NCBI RefSeq assembly: GCF_036898465.1
Contig: NZ_JARUMJ010000001.1
Span: 6,200,001 to 6,264,000 of the forward strand
Reading direction: 5' to 3'
Source of the DNA: Streptomyces sp. B21-105
GTDB lineage: Bacteria; Actinomycetota; Actinomycetes; Streptomycetales; Streptomycetaceae
DNA length: 64,000 nt
Below are positions 18,748 through 30,121 of this stretch, piece after piece (positions within the stretch are counted from its first letter, which is position 1; each line of letters starts with the position of its first letter). The position numbers were made by a program, and so were the translations under genes. A model generated the notes under the pieces. That model searched no databases, had not been told where the DNA came from, and saw only the letters and a list, made by a program, of their open reading frames with translations.

Positions 18748-19638
18748 GTGGAACGCACGACCTCACCCGCGAGCCCGCCCCTGCCCGACGCCGCCCGGCT
18801 CCCCGGCAGCACAGGGGTCCCTGGCGTCGCGGAACTGCCCGACGCCGCCGGACTGCTGGACGGCATCCCGGGCCCGCGTGCCGCCCGGCCCACCGCGCCG
18901 CCCGTCGAACGGCCCGGCGAGCGGTGCGCAGAGGGTCCGGTCGAGCCCCTCGCGCGCACGGGTCGCGCCCCGCGATCCCGGCGCCCGGCCGGGTTCCGGG
19001 TGCGGGTCCCCGTCCCCTTCACGCTCGCCTACGCGGCCGTCCTCGCCGCCACCGCGTACTTCGCCGAGCATGCCGACCCCGCACTCGTGCACGCCCTGCA
19101 CCAGGGCTCCAGCACCGATGTGGCGCACCTGTTGCAGACGCCGGCGCTGGTGATGGTGGCCAGCGCGCTGTGGCTGGCGGGCGGCTTCGCCTCGCCCTTC
19201 ACCCTCGGCTTCGTGGTCGTCCTCACCGCGTTGGAACGGCGTATCGGCGGGGCTCGCACCGCGGTCGTCTTCCTGGCCGGGCACGTGCTGGCCACCCTCG
19301 CGACGGAGGTCCCGGTGGGCCTGGGAGTGCTGGTGGGGTGGCTGCCCGACAGCTCGCTCCACCGCCTCGACTACGGCATAAGTTTCGGCGTCGCCGCGAG
19401 CGTCGGCGCGCTGGCCGGACTGCTCGGGCCGTGGCCGCGCGGGCTGCTGCTCGTCGCCTTCGGCGGGATGCTGCTGCAGGACCTGATCGCCTACACCGAC
19501 CCGCTGACCAACTGGGGCCACCTGATCGCGCTGGCGATCGGCGTCGCCCTCTGGCCCTGGGCCCGACGCCGGCCCCTGACGGCCCGACACCTGACCGGCC
19601 GGCACATGGCGGCCGGGCCTGACGAGTCGGGGGCGTGA
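18748..19638 (+). CDS. Rhomboid-like integral membrane protein
   Basis: 296-aa protein with a long Pro/Ala/Arg-rich cytoplasmic N-terminus (about 85 residues) followed by about six hydrophobic segments. DYGISFGVAASVG and NWGHLIALAIG resemble the Ser- and His-bearing helices of rhomboid proteases, though the canonical GxSG is GISFG here, as in the actinobacterial rhomboid-like family whose activity is unproven. GTG 18748 is chosen for GGAAGGAG eight bases upstream; GTG 18679 would add 23 residues. Just upstream (about 18590-18627) a ggtcggtccc word is repeated three times. Membrane location is clear, protease function doubtful. Confidence 0.75.
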   Translation: MERTTSPASPPLPDAARLPGSTGVPGVAELPDAAGLLDGIPGPRAARPTAPPVERPGERCAEGPVEPLARTGRAPRSRRPAGFRVRVPVPFTLAYAAVLAATAYFAEHADPALVHALHQGSSTDVAHLLQTPALVMVASALWLAGGFASPFTLGFVVVLTALERRIGGARTAVVFLAGHVLATLATEVPVGLGVLVGWLPDSSLHRLDYGISFGVAASVGALAGLLGPWPRGLLLVAFGGMLLQDLIAYTDPLTNWGHLIALAIGVALWPWARRRPLTARHLTGRHMAAGPDESGA

Positions 19639-19702
19639 CGGCGGGGACCAATAATTCGGGCTTGACGAGGCGGGGCTGACCGGCCGGGGAAGTTCCGGTC
19701 TA

Positions 19703-19785
19703 CACGTTCCGGGCGGACGGGTTCCAGCTGTCACGTTCCGGGCGGACGCGTTCCCAAAGAACCGTCGGACATGTTCCGGGCGGGT
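19703..19785. repeat. Direct repeats between rhomboid-like gene and DUF5954 gene
   Basis: Two near-identical copies of a roughly 24-base unit containing cacgttccgggcggacg (starting near 19703 and 19731) and a third partial copy (atgttccgggcggg, from about 19770). They lie in the gap between two convergent genes. No clear terminator hairpin was seen here. Confidence 0.6.
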
Positions 19786-19790
19786 GGGGC

Positions 19791-20810
19791 TCAGTCGTTG
19801 AAACGGACCGTGCCGTCCTCGCACAGGGTGGGGTGGAGCTTCATGGGGCCGTACTCGTCCACGTCGGACGGGCGGGGCGGTTCGGGACCGTCGGGGCCCA
19901 GCCGGATCATCCGTTCGACCCGGCAGATGCGGAACTGGCGACCCTCCACGCTCGCCTCGTCGGCGCGGCCGGCCGCCCTGAACGTTTCGGCGGCGCGCGC
20001 GTAGAGGGCCTTCTTGCGCTCGTCGAAACGGTAGAGCATCGCCCAGACGCGGGCCATCCCCTCGTACAGCGCGCGGCGCGCCTCGTGCGGGGTCGCGGCC
20101 AGCGAGCCGAAGGGCGTCCAGTCCGCGCCGTCGCGCTCGGCCACCGAGAAGCCGACGGGCAGCCGGACGACGTCCGGGTGGGTCAGCACCGCCCGCGCGG
20201 AGTCCTCGCGGACGTCGTCGGGGAAGCGGGCGCCCGTGTACGTGAAGTCGCGCAGCCCCAGCCGCAGCGCGCCCGCCATCGGCCCCTCGTCCCGGCCGGG
20301 GTCGAGGGCGAAGCCCACGTCCGGCGACGGCGCGGCGCCCGGCTCCTCCCACGACGCGCCCGGGACCTCCGGGTCGGTGGGCCGGGGCGGCTCCAGACCG
20401 TCGTCGCCGGTCCGGGCGAACTCGTCGCCGCGCACCACCCGGTAGCGCACCCCCAGGGCGTCGACCTCGTCGGCGGGGGCCCGCTCCAGCACTGCGACGG
20501 CGGTCAACAGCTCGCGCCGCACGGCCGGATCGCCGGCGCCGTCCTTCGCCTGGAACCACAGGTGCGAGTTCAGTGCGTCCCGGGCCTGCTGGGGCATGCC
20601 GTCCACCACGGGTTTCAGCAGCCGCCAGCACGGCCCGTCGGCGGCCGGGTCCAGGGCGGCGACGCCGAAGACAGGCCCGCGCAGCGCGATGTGCGGGTAG
20701 CGCCGGGAGGCCTCGACGGCGTCCGCCTCGGTCACCCAGGCGACGGGGTCGTCGCGGCGGACCAGCTCCGCGTGGAGGGCGTCGAGACGTCGCTTCCAGT
20801 CATCGGTCAT
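19791..20810 (-). CDS. DUF5954 family protein
   Basis: 339-aa soluble acidic protein starting MTDDWKRRLDALHAELVRR at ATG 20810; the open frame continues upstream but without family-like sequence. It contains WFQAKDGAGD, VVRGDEFARTGDDGLEPPRPTD and the C-terminal RICRVERMIRLGPDGPEPPRPSD, with the EPPRP element occurring twice, which suggests an internal duplication. It matches the Streptomyces family DUF5954, whose function is unknown. No signal peptide or membrane segment is seen. It is divergent from lon with about 340 bases between the starts, which include the lon regulatory site. Confidence 0.8.
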   Translation of the reverse strand: MTDDWKRRLDALHAELVRRDDPVAWVTEADAVEASRRYPHIALRGPVFGVAALDPAADGPCWRLLKPVVDGMPQQARDALNSHLWFQAKDGAGDPAVRRELLTAVAVLERAPADEVDALGVRYRVVRGDEFARTGDDGLEPPRPTDPEVPGASWEEPGAAPSPDVGFALDPGRDEGPMAGALRLGLRDFTYTGARFPDDVREDSARAVLTHPDVVRLPVGFSVAERDGADWTPFGSLAATPHEARRALYEGMARVWAMLYRFDERKKALYARAAETFRAAGRADEASVEGRQFRICRVERMIRLGPDGPEPPRPSDVDEYGPMKLHPTLCEDGTVRFND

Positions 20811-21112
20811 AAGCGCATTGTGGTCGGGTGAAGGGGATGCTTCGGGGTGAACGCCGGAAGTGGGCGGGGTACGGGCAGGGGGCGCGAGGGGCGTGGCCCG
20901 TCGTGCGGCGGTACGGGGTGCGCCCCCTTGGCCGTCGGACGTCATCCCCGTGCGTCCCCCGTGAACTCCGCGCTCGCCGGCGACGACTCGACGCGCCGCG
21001 TTCCGGGCTCGTACAGTGCCCGCCCCCGTGCCCCCGGCGCCCCCGTCAGAGCAGTGGTGATCGCCCACAGCGAACGGAACGGCCTGTGGGGAACATTCAA
21101 AGGCTCATGTGC

Positions 21113-21133
21113 ATTGAGTCGGCATAGCTCAAC
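21113..21133 (+). promoter_or_regulatory. HAIR element (HspR-binding site) upstream of lon
   Basis: ATTGAGT, 7 bases, GCTCAAC. This matches the HspR-associated inverted repeat consensus CTTGAGT-N7-ACTCAAG except at the outer base of the left arm and the two ends of the right arm. It lies 22 bases before the lon start codon. Streptomyces lon is a known HspR target, so heat shock should derepress lon through this site. Confidence 0.85.
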
Positions 21134-21154
21134 TTGACTGCCGAAGGGGAGATC

Positions 21155-23569
<2,415 letters not shown>

Positions 23570-23585
23570 CGGACGCCGTGGGAGT

Positions 23586-23623
23586 GGCGAGGGCCCGGAA
23601 CCCGTGGGGACCGGGCCCTCGCC
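23586..23623 (+). terminator. Intrinsic terminator of lon
   Basis: A perfect 13-bp inverted repeat (23586-23598 with 23611-23623, stem GGCGAGGGCCCGG) and a 12-base loop, starting 16 bases after the lon stop codon. Confidence 0.85.
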
Positions 23624-23726
23624 ATGCCCGGCGGCGGCCCTGCGAACCGCCGCCGCCCGGGGGCTGGGAAATACTTAAGAGCTGCGCCGATGGCAGCGAC
23701 CGGCGAAAAAAGGCAGAGGTGCTGAC

Positions 23727-24227
23727 GTGCACGAGGACACAGACGGCGACGGACGCGGGGACGAGTCCGGCGCGCCGTCGCGCGCCGTGGAGCAGGACGA
23801 CCGGGAGTTCCTGTCCCTGGAGCGGGAGCTGACCGTGCTGTTCCGCCGGGCCCGCGCCAACCAGGGGGAGATGGCCCGCGAGGTCCACCCGGACCTGGAG
23901 TCCGCCGCCTACGGGCTCCTCGTCCGGCTGGAGGAGTGCGGCCGGCAGCGGGCCACCGAGCTCGCCGCCTACATCGGCGTCGGCAAGGCCACCATGTCGC
24001 GCCAGCTGCGTGCACTGGAACAGCTCGGCCTGGTCGCCCGCGCCCCGGACCCCGCGGACGGCCGGGCCTGGCTGGTCGACCTCACCGAGGAGGGCCGCAC
24101 CCGGGTGAGCCGGGTCCGCGAGGCCCGCCGTGAGCGGTACGTCAGCCACTTCTCCCACTGGGACCGCGGCGAGGTCGAGGAGCTGGCCCGGCTGCTGCAC
24201 CAGCTGAACCGGGGCATGGAGAAGTAA
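23727..24227 (+). CDS. MarR-family transcriptional regulator
   Basis: 166-aa winged-helix protein from GTG 23727 (AGGCAGAGG upstream). The DNA-binding part covers GLLVRLEECGRQRATELAAYIGVGKATMSRQLRALEQLGLVARAPDPADGRAWLVDLTEEG, with helix-turn-helix and wing (DPADGRAW) characteristic of MarR. The first 25 residues are an acidic, unstructured extension. MarR proteins are usually repressors released by small ligands. It stands alone after the lon terminator, with a possible promoter at aaatacttaag (about 23669-23679). No partner transporter or enzyme is adjacent, so the target is unknown. Confidence 0.9.
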   Translation: MHEDTDGDGRGDESGAPSRAVEQDDREFLSLERELTVLFRRARANQGEMAREVHPDLESAAYGLLVRLEECGRQRATELAAYIGVGKATMSRQLRALEQLGLVARAPDPADGRAWLVDLTEEGRTRVSRVREARRERYVSHFSHWDRGEVEELARLLHQLNRGMEK

Positions 24228-24288
24228 CCCCACCGGCCGCCGGGCCGGGCCCGCCGGGCCGGCGTGATCGGGCTCGCGCGGGAAGCGG

Positions 24289-25080
24289 TCACGGCTGCAC
24301 GTACACCACCGTCGCGTCGTCGTGGGTCTTCGTGCGGCCGAGCAGGGGGCGTCCCGCGGCCGCGTCCGCCAGCTCCAGCTCCCGCACCCGCTCCACCAGG
24401 GTCCGCGCCCCTTTCCCGGCGACGAGGGCCAACAGATCAGCCCAGTCGCCCTGGCGGAACAACTCCGCCCAGCGCCCGGCCCCGTCCGACAGGGCGGCCA
24501 GCGAACGGACCTCCTCGCGTGGCACGGACCCCGTCACCGCACGGGCCGCCGCCGACGGATCGGCCGCCGCCGTGAAGAAGCCGCCCTCCCGGTTGCGCAG
24601 CGTGCCGTCGACGACGTCGGCGCTGCGCAGCAGGGCGCGCGGCACCCGGGCCAGCCGGTCGTCCTGGACGGCGGTCACCGCGCCTTCGGGCGAGGCGAGC
24701 AGCAGCGTCGCGTCGCACAGGACCAGGTACTCCACGGTCCGCGGCGACCAGCGCGCCATGACCGCCGTGGCCTGAGGAGTACGTGGGTGAGAAAGGTCAC
24801 AGGTTTCCGCGTGCGCCTCGGCGGTACGTGCGATGGCGAGGGCGAGCGCCTCGGCCAACGGGACATCCGTGAGCGAAACGGTCAGTTCGGTGAGGGCGCC
24901 GCCCAACCGTGCCGTGAACCAGGGGACCGAATGCAGACAGCCCCCGCCGCCCGGCGGCGGAGTCACCCCGTCCAGGAGGACGAGCGAACCTCCCTGCCCG
25001 GAGACGGCGAGCCCGACACTCGCGAAGTCCTCGTTGGGGCGGGCCCGATCGCCGGCCTCCGACACAAGTTCCGTACGCAT
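24289..25080 (-). CDS. PP2C-like protein phosphatase family protein
   Basis: 263-aa protein starting MRTELVSEAGDRARPNEDF at ATG 25080. NEDF, LVLLDGVTPP (DG motif) and the late KTHDDATVVYVQP (DD motif) are the metal-binding landmarks of PP2C Ser/Thr phosphatases, in the correct order and spacing. The usual D-G-H after the second aspartate is DGVTP here, so activity is likely but not certain. It is cytoplasmic, with no membrane segment. It is convergent with the MarR gene and divergent from the conservon; a role in phosphorylation signalling of the conservon is possible by position only. Confidence 0.75.
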   Translation of the reverse strand: MRTELVSEAGDRARPNEDFASVGLAVSGQGGSLVLLDGVTPPPGGGGCLHSVPWFTARLGGALTELTVSLTDVPLAEALALAIARTAEAHAETCDLSHPRTPQATAVMARWSPRTVEYLVLCDATLLLASPEGAVTAVQDDRLARVPRALLRSADVVDGTLRNREGGFFTAAADPSAAARAVTGSVPREEVRSLAALSDGAGRWAELFRQGDWADLLALVAGKGARTLVERVRELELADAAAGRPLLGRTKTHDDATVVYVQP

Positions 25081-25436
25081 CCGGCCAGTCTGCACGAGCC
25101 CTCCACAGCCTTCGCGAAAGGCTGGCAACGCGCCTCGAACGGGTGCGCTGCCGCAGGTCAGACGCCTGTTTTGGGCGGGAATGCAGCACTCCGGGAAGGC
25201 GTGGCGGCGAATACTGCCAAAGCCCGCCGCCCACGTCCAACCGGCCCACCGGACAGGGTCGCTGCACACGCCAGAGGAACTTGCCCGCCAACTCCCCTCC
25301 GATGTTCACTCCTTCGGGTGGCGGGGCAAGCGATGCGCGGCCCCTGCCCACCGGCACTGGGAGGGTCGGGAACCGTACCGGACGTAGGCGTCACTTGACA
25401 GAGCGTCACATCCGGCCCATGGAACACGAGTCAGGA
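25081..25436 (+). promoter_or_regulatory. Divergent upstream region of PP2C gene and conservon
   Basis: 356 non-coding bases. A TTGACA hexamer at 25395-25400 is flanked by two gcgtcac words (about 25388 and 25403), possibly a regulator site for the conservon; no good -10 was found at the expected distance. A cgaatactgcc stretch near 25208 is another promoter-like spot. No gene or large hairpin was seen. Confidence 0.4.
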
Positions 25437-28400
25437 ATGCGAGCACCGGTGCAGAAGACGCGGCCTCGGCGTACAGGCAGGCAGACGGCCTCCGTGGGGG
25501 GCGCGGAGCGCACCCCCGTCGGCAAGGGCCGTCCGACCCATGTGCGCAACCGGCTGATCGTCGCGGTGGCCGTGGTGGCCGCCGCCATCGCCGGCGCCGG
25601 CGCCCCCTCGATCCTGGCCGCCTCCGGTCAGTTGAAGGACGCCCAGGACCTGGTCACCCTGGCCGAACAGACCCAGGACGCCCTCGCCCTCGCCCAGTCT
25701 CTGGCGGACGAGCGCGACGAAGTCACCGCCTATGTGGCGGCCGGCCGCGTGAAGTCCAGGGCCCCCTCCGTGCAGAGCCGCGCCCGGGTGGACCTGCAGG
25801 TGCGCGAGCTGACCGCCGAGGACGACGTCTCCGCCGCACTGCGCGCCGCCCTCGCCGCCGTCCCCTCCGCGCGGCAGTCGGCCCTCACCGGCAAGAGCAC
25901 GGCGCTGCAGGCGCACCAGGACTACTCCCAGGCGATCGCCGCGCTCCATCTGCTCGTCGACCGGCTGGCGGAGGACATGCCACCGCGCGCGGGCTCCGGC
26001 GCGTACGCCCTCGCCGAACTCGACACCGCCGTCCAGCAGGCGTCCGCGACCCGCGGGCTGCTGCTCGCCGCGCTCAGCGTGCCCACCACCACCGAGACCG
26101 AATACGACCCCGTCACCGGCCGGTCGACCGACGAGAAGGTCTCCAGCGACGCCGACGCCAAGCAGCGCGACGCCCTCACCGCCGCCGCACAGCAGGCACG
26201 GCTGCGCTCCGACGCGGCCCTCGCCGACTTCCGCGAGGGCGCGCCCGAGGAGGTGCTGGCCTCCTACGACTCCACGGTGACCGGCGGCGACATCGACACC
26301 GCCGAGGCCTACCTCACGTCCCTCACCGACCAGCCCACGCTGAGCGACCGCGAACTCGACACCAACGTCAAGAAACTGGACGCCGCGCTCTCCGGCCGCG
26401 TCGACCTGATGCGCGGGGCCGAGGCCTCCCTGTACGGCCACCGCGCCGAGGACCTCGCCCAGTTGCGCGACGACGACGTCACCGGCCTGGAGATCCGCGT
26501 CGCCGTCCTCGGCGCGCTGATGCTGCTCGCCGTCGCCGTCGCCACGGGCATGGCACGCAGCCTCACCCGGCCGCTGTCCGTGCTGCGCCGCGGATCGGCG
26601 AGGCTCGCGGGGTCCGAGAACCCGGCGGCCGAGGAACCGGTCGCGTTCACCGGCCGCAACGACGAGTTCGCGCAGGTCGTGCGCTCCGTCAACGCCCTGC
26701 ACGCGCACGCCGCGACCCTCCACGAGCGGGTCGCCACGCTGGAGTCCGACCGCAAGCACCTCGTCGGACAGCGCCAGCGGATGGCCGACGCCCGGGAGGA
26801 GCTGCGCACCGAACTCGATGACACGGCCGCCCGGTTGGACGGCCTGCGGGACAGCATCAGCGGCACCTTCGTCAACCTCGCCCTGCGCACCCTCGGCCTG
26901 GTGGAGCGCCAACTCGCCGTCATCGAGAGCCTGGAGGAGCGCGAGCAGGACCCCGACCGGCTGGCCACCCTCTTCAAGCTCGACCACTTCGCCACCGTCA
27001 TGCGCCGGCACAGCGAGAACCTGCTGGTGCTGGCCGGCACCGAGCACGTCCAGCAGCACGCGGGCCCGATCCCGCTGGTGGACGTGGTCCGCGCCGCGGT
27101 CAGCGAGATCGAGCGCTACGAGCGCGTGCGGATCTCCGCGCTCCCGCCGCACGCGCACGTGGCGGGCTTCGCCGCGGACGACCTCTCGCACCTGCTGGCC
27201 GAGCTGATGGAGAACGCCACCTCGTTCTCCCCGCCGGACCTGCCGGTCGAGGTCTCCGGCTGGCTCCTGGAGAACGGCGACGTCATGCTCTCCGTCCAGG
27301 ACGAGGGCATCGGGATCACGGACGACCGGCTGAGCCGCCTCAACGCCCGCCTCGCCGAGTTCGACCCCGAGACGCCGTACGACCAGGAGGGCGAGGACGG
27401 TCTCGGTCTCGGTCTGTACGTGGTGGCCCGGCTCGCCCACCGGCACGGGGTGCGGGTGCGGCTGCGCGAACAGAAGCAGGGCGGTGTGGCGGCCGTCGTC
27501 GTCCTGCCGGCCCCGCTGCTGGCCGCCGCACCGGCCGCCGCGATCCCGGCGGCCTCCCCGGCCTCGGCCGCCACCCACGCCTTCACCCTGCCCGGTGCGG
27601 ACGCGGAGGCCAACTCCAACGTCCTGCACGGTCGTTCGCCCTCCCCGGACCCGCTGATCGCCCTGGCGGAGCGGGCGGTACGCGAGGCCCGGCCCCCGGC
27701 GGAGCAGACTCCCGAAGCCACGCCGACGCCCGAGCGCGAGCCGGCATCCGAGCCGGAGCCGGCGGCCGAGCCCGTGTCGGCGCACGAGCCGGAGCCGGCG
27801 CCGTATGCGACGCCCGCACCCACGTCGGCGCCCGCCGAGAGGCTCGCCGAGACGACGATGGAACTCCTGCTGCCGATCGCGCCGGACGCGCCGATCCCGT
27901 CGGACCCTCCGATGGCGCCGGACGCGCCGATCCCGTCGGACCCTCCGATGGCGCCGGACGCGCCGAACGCGCAGGAGGAGAGCGTCCGTCGGCGGGACGA
28001 CGCCCCCGCACCCGCCGGGGAGGGCGCCCCCGCACCCGACGGGGAGCGCTCCGCCGGACCGACCGCGCGACCGGCGCCGTCCGCACCGTTCCTGCCCGGG
28101 GCCCGACCGGCACCCGGCACCACCCCCTACACCGCCGCCGACACCACCCCCGGCTCCGAAGCCGAAGCCGAGCACACCCGCACCGCCGACGCCCCGGAAG
28201 AGCTCGTCACCGACAAGGGCCTCCCGAAGCGCACGCCCAGGATCACCGCACCCGCGCACGCCCCGCGCCGGCGTACCGCCTCCGTCGACGCGGACGCCCT
28301 CCGCCGCCGTCTGGGCGGCTTCCGCCGGGGGGCGGAGGCCGGCTACCGCGACGTCGAAGCGGAGATCGCCGAACGAACGGGCCAGAACCGGGTTCCGTCA

Positions 28401-28505
28401 CCTTCCGCTTCCGCGGAACGAAACGCACCGCACCCAGCAGCTCAAGAAGCACACGCACACGCCGAAGATGACACGGGGGGCACAGTCGAGGAGGCAAGCA
28501 GTTGA
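25437..28505 (+). CDS. cvnA: Conservon sensor histidine kinase (CvnA-type, nitrate/nitrite-sensor-like extracellular domain)
   Basis: 1022-aa membrane kinase. The first membrane segment is LIVAVAVVAAAIAGAGA (about residues 38-55), followed by a long helical extracytoplasmic domain like NIT sensors. A second segment (ALMLLAVAVATGMA) leads into HAMP (RPLSVLRRGSARLA). The dimerisation region contains LFKLDHFATVMRRHSENLL, and the ATPase has HLLAELMENATSFSPP, VQDEGIGITD and GLGLGLYVV. The last 300 residues are Pro/Ala/Glu-rich and disordered. Starts at ATG 25437, ATG 25419 or GTG 25450 are all possible. CvnA of conservons is thought to signal to the CvnB-CvnD GTPase complex rather than to a response regulator, and none is adjacent. 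The stop overlaps cvnB by 4 bases. Confidence 0.9.
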   Translation: MRAPVQKTRPRRTGRQTASVGGAERTPVGKGRPTHVRNRLIVAVAVVAAAIAGAGAPSILAASGQLKDAQDLVTLAEQTQDALALAQSLADERDEVTAYVAAGRVKSRAPSVQSRARVDLQVRELTAEDDVSAALRAALAAVPSARQSALTGKSTALQAHQDYSQAIAALHLLVDRLAEDMPPRAGSGAYALAELDTAVQQASATRGLLLAALSVPTTTETEYDPVTGRSTDEKVSSDADAKQRDALTAAAQQARLRSDAALADFREGAPEEVLASYDSTVTGGDIDTAEAYLTSLTDQPTLSDRELDTNVKKLDAALSGRVDLMRGAEASLYGHRAEDLAQLRDDDVTGLEIRVAVLGALMLLAVAVATGMARSLTRPLSVLRRGSARLAGSENPAAEEPVAFTGRNDEFAQVVRSVNALHAHAATLHERVATLESDRKHLVGQRQRMADAREELRTELDDTAARLDGLRDSISGTFVNLALRTLGLVERQLAVIESLEEREQDPDRLATLFKLDHFATVMRRHSENLLVLAGTEHVQQHAGPIPLVDVVRAAVSEIERYERVRISALPPHAHVAGFAADDLSHLLAELMENATSFSPPDLPVEVSGWLLENGDVMLSVQDEGIGITDDRLSRLNARLAEFDPETPYDQEGEDGLGLGLYVVARLAHRHGVRVRLREQKQGGVAAVVVLPAPLLAAAPAAAIPAASPASAATHAFTLPGADAEANSNVLHGRSPSPDPLIALAERAVREARPPAEQTPEATPTPEREPASEPEPAAEPVSAHEPEPAPYATPAPTSAPAERLAETTMELLLPIAPDAPIPSDPPMAPDAPIPSDPPMAPDAPNAQEESVRRRDDAPAPAGEGAPAPDGERSAGPTARPAPSAPFLPGARPAPGTTPYTAADTTPGSEAEAEHTRTADAPEELVTDKGLPKRTPRITAPAHAPRRRTASVDADALRRRLGGFRRGAEAGYRDVEAEIAERTGQNRVPSPSASAERNAPHPAAQEAHAHAEDDTGGTVEEASS
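27879..27966 (+). repeat. 36-bp tandem repeat inside cvnA
   Basis: Two exact 36-bp units (27879-27914 and 27915-27950) plus a 16-bp third partial copy, encoding APDAPIPSDPPM twice. The repeat length is a multiple of three, so copy number can change without breaking the frame. Confidence 0.85.
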
Positions 28506-29005
28506 CCGCGCCCAGTACCTTCGGACTGAGCAGTGAAGCCCGTAACCTGCACTGGCTGTTGAGCAACCTCGTGGAGGAGGTGCCCGGCATCCAGTCCGTC
28601 GCGGTCGTCTCCTCCGACGGCCTGCTGCTGCTCTCGTCGGACCCCGGCCGCAACGCCGCGGCCCGGCAGGCCAGGGAGACCCGGCCCACCGGACCCCGCG
28701 GGTCCGCGGCGGACCTCGCCACCATCGTCTCCGGGATCGGCAGCCTCACCCTGGGGGCCGCCAAGCTCATGGCGTTCGGCGGGGTGAAGCACACCATGGT
28801 CGCCATGGAGGAGGGCAGCCTCTTCGTCATGTCGATCAGCGACGGCTCGCTCCTCGGCGTGCACGGCTCCGCAGACTGCGACATGAGCGTGGTGTCGTAC
28901 CACATGGCTCTCTTCGTGGGCCGCGCCGGACACGTGCTGACCCCGGAACTGCGCAGCGAACTACGGCAGTCCCTGGAGTCCGAGACGACCGGGAGCCTGC
29001 GATGA
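28502..29005 (+). CDS. cvnB: Conservon roadblock/LC7 domain protein (CvnB)
   Basis: 167-aa roadblock/LC7 protein. It begins at TTG 28502, overlapping the cvnA stop as TTGA. The core LHWLLSNLVEEVPGIQSVAVVSSDGLLLLSSDP is the classic roadblock strand-helix pattern; GSLTLGAAKLMAFGGVKHTMVAMEEGSLFVMSISDGSLLGVHGSA follows. In conservons CvnB binds the GTPase CvnD and is proposed to work like a GTPase regulator at the membrane with CvnA. The overlap with cvnC (ATGA at 29002) indicates strict co-translation. Compared with many CvnB proteins it carries an insert, GRNAAARQARETRPTGPRG, between two strands. Confidence 0.92.
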   Translation: MTAPSTFGLSSEARNLHWLLSNLVEEVPGIQSVAVVSSDGLLLLSSDPGRNAAARQARETRPTGPRGSAADLATIVSGIGSLTLGAAKLMAFGGVKHTMVAMEEGSLFVMSISDGSLLGVHGSADCDMSVVSYHMALFVGRAGHVLTPELRSELRQSLESETTGSLR

Positions 29006-29472
29006 GCACGGACCCGCAGGACGTCGGGCACAACGGCAGGCAGGACGTCGGGCGAGACCTCGGGCAGGACGTCCGGCAGCAGCTCCCCGTCCGTGGCGGC
29101 GACCGCAAGCCCGCCCGCGTGCGTCCCTACTCGCTCACCGGCGGCCGCACCCGCTTCGGCCACGTCCTCCTCGTCGAGACGTTCGTGGCCGCTCTCGAGG
29201 CCCCCGAGGAACGGCGGGAGCTGACGGGAGGGTCGCTCAAGTCCACCGTCATGCCCGAGCTGCGGGCCATCGTCGAACTGTGCCGCCGGATGCGCACGGT
29301 GGCCGAGATCGCCGCGCTGCTGAGGATGCCGCTCGGCGTGGTCCGGGTGCTCCTCAGCGACCTCGCGGACCAGGGAAAGATCCGTGTGTACGGCACCGGT
29401 ACCGCTCACGGTACGGGCCGTCCCGACCGCGCTCTGCTGGAAAGGGTGCTGAGTGGACTCCGTCGTCTCTGA
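29002..29472 (+). CDS. cvnC: Conservon DUF742 protein (CvnC)
   Basis: 156-aa DUF742 protein. The N-terminal 40 residues are polar and Gln/Asp-rich with repeated QDVG-like words (QDVGHNGRQDVGRDLGQDV). The conserved part begins VRPYSLTGGRTR and includes LKSTVMPELRAIVELCRRMRTVAEIAALLRMPLGVVRVLLSDLADQGKIRVY, which looks like a winged-helix unit. CvnC is a fixed member of conservons, between the roadblock protein and the GTPase; its biochemical role is not established. It overlaps cvnB by 4 bases and cvnD by 20 bases. Confidence 0.92.
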   Translation: MSTDPQDVGHNGRQDVGRDLGQDVRQQLPVRGGDRKPARVRPYSLTGGRTRFGHVLLVETFVAALEAPEERRELTGGSLKSTVMPELRAIVELCRRMRTVAEIAALLRMPLGVVRVLLSDLADQGKIRVYGTGTAHGTGRPDRALLERVLSGLRRL

Positions 29473-30097
29473 CGCCGCCACCTCCCGCGGCGTCACCCCC
29501 TTCGTCGAACCCGACGAACCCCTGCAGCCCTGGCAGACGGACCGCACCAGGGCCCCCGTCGCCACGAAGATAGTGGTCGCGGGCGGCTTCGGAGCGGGCA
29601 AGACCACCCTGGTCGGCACCGTCTCGGAGATCGAGCCCCTCCAGACGGAGGCGCTGATGACGCAGGCGAGCGAGGAGACCGACGACCTCACCGGCACCCC
29701 GGAGAAGCTCACCACCACGGTCGCCATGGACTACGGCCGGCTCACCCTCGACGACGACCTGGTGCTCTACCTGTTCGGCACGCCGGGCCAGCAGCGGTTC
29801 TGGTTCATGTGGGACGACCTGGTGCGCGGCGCGATAGGTGCGGTCGTGCTGGCCGACACCCGCCGGCTGAAGGACTGCTTCCCCGCGCTGGACTACTTCG
29901 AGAGCTGCGGACTGCCGTACGTGGTCGCCGTCAACCACTTCGACGGCAGCGACCTGTTCGAGCCGGCGGACGTGCGGGAGGCGCTGACGGTGCCCCCGCA
30001 CATACCTGTCATGATCATGGATGCGCGGCGCCGGATCTCGGTGATCGAGACCCTCCTGGCCCTGGTGGGCCACGCGCTCGACGAAACCCCCGAGTAA
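29453..30097 (+). CDS. cvnD: Conservon Ras-like GTPase (CvnD)
   Basis: 214-aa small GTPase from GTG 29453, inside the end of cvnC. The P-loop GGFGAGKTTLVGTVSEI is near residues 43-59, a switch region T (LTTTVAMDYGRL) follows, and G3 is LYLFGTPGQQRFWFMW. VAVNHFDGSDLF occupies the G4 position as NHFD in place of NKxD, as is usual in this family. It is the switch component of the conservon, with nucleotide state proposed to be set by CvnB/CvnC. It is followed after 24 bases by a flavoprotein gene, with GTTTAGGAGCC upstream of that start. Confidence 0.94.
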   Translation: MDSVVSDAATSRGVTPFVEPDEPLQPWQTDRTRAPVATKIVVAGGFGAGKTTLVGTVSEIEPLQTEALMTQASEETDDLTGTPEKLTTTVAMDYGRLTLDDDLVLYLFGTPGQQRFWFMWDDLVRGAIGAVVLADTRRLKDCFPALDYFESCGLPYVVAVNHFDGSDLFEPADVREALTVPPHIPVMIMDARRRISVIETLLALVGHALDETPE

Positions 30098-30121
30098 TCC
30101 TCGTTTAGGAGCCATCCCCGC

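Noticed and set aside
21134..21154. Upstream TTG start for lon
   Set aside because: It overlaps the HAIR operator, and the ATG at 21155 has the proper ribosome site and matches the family start.
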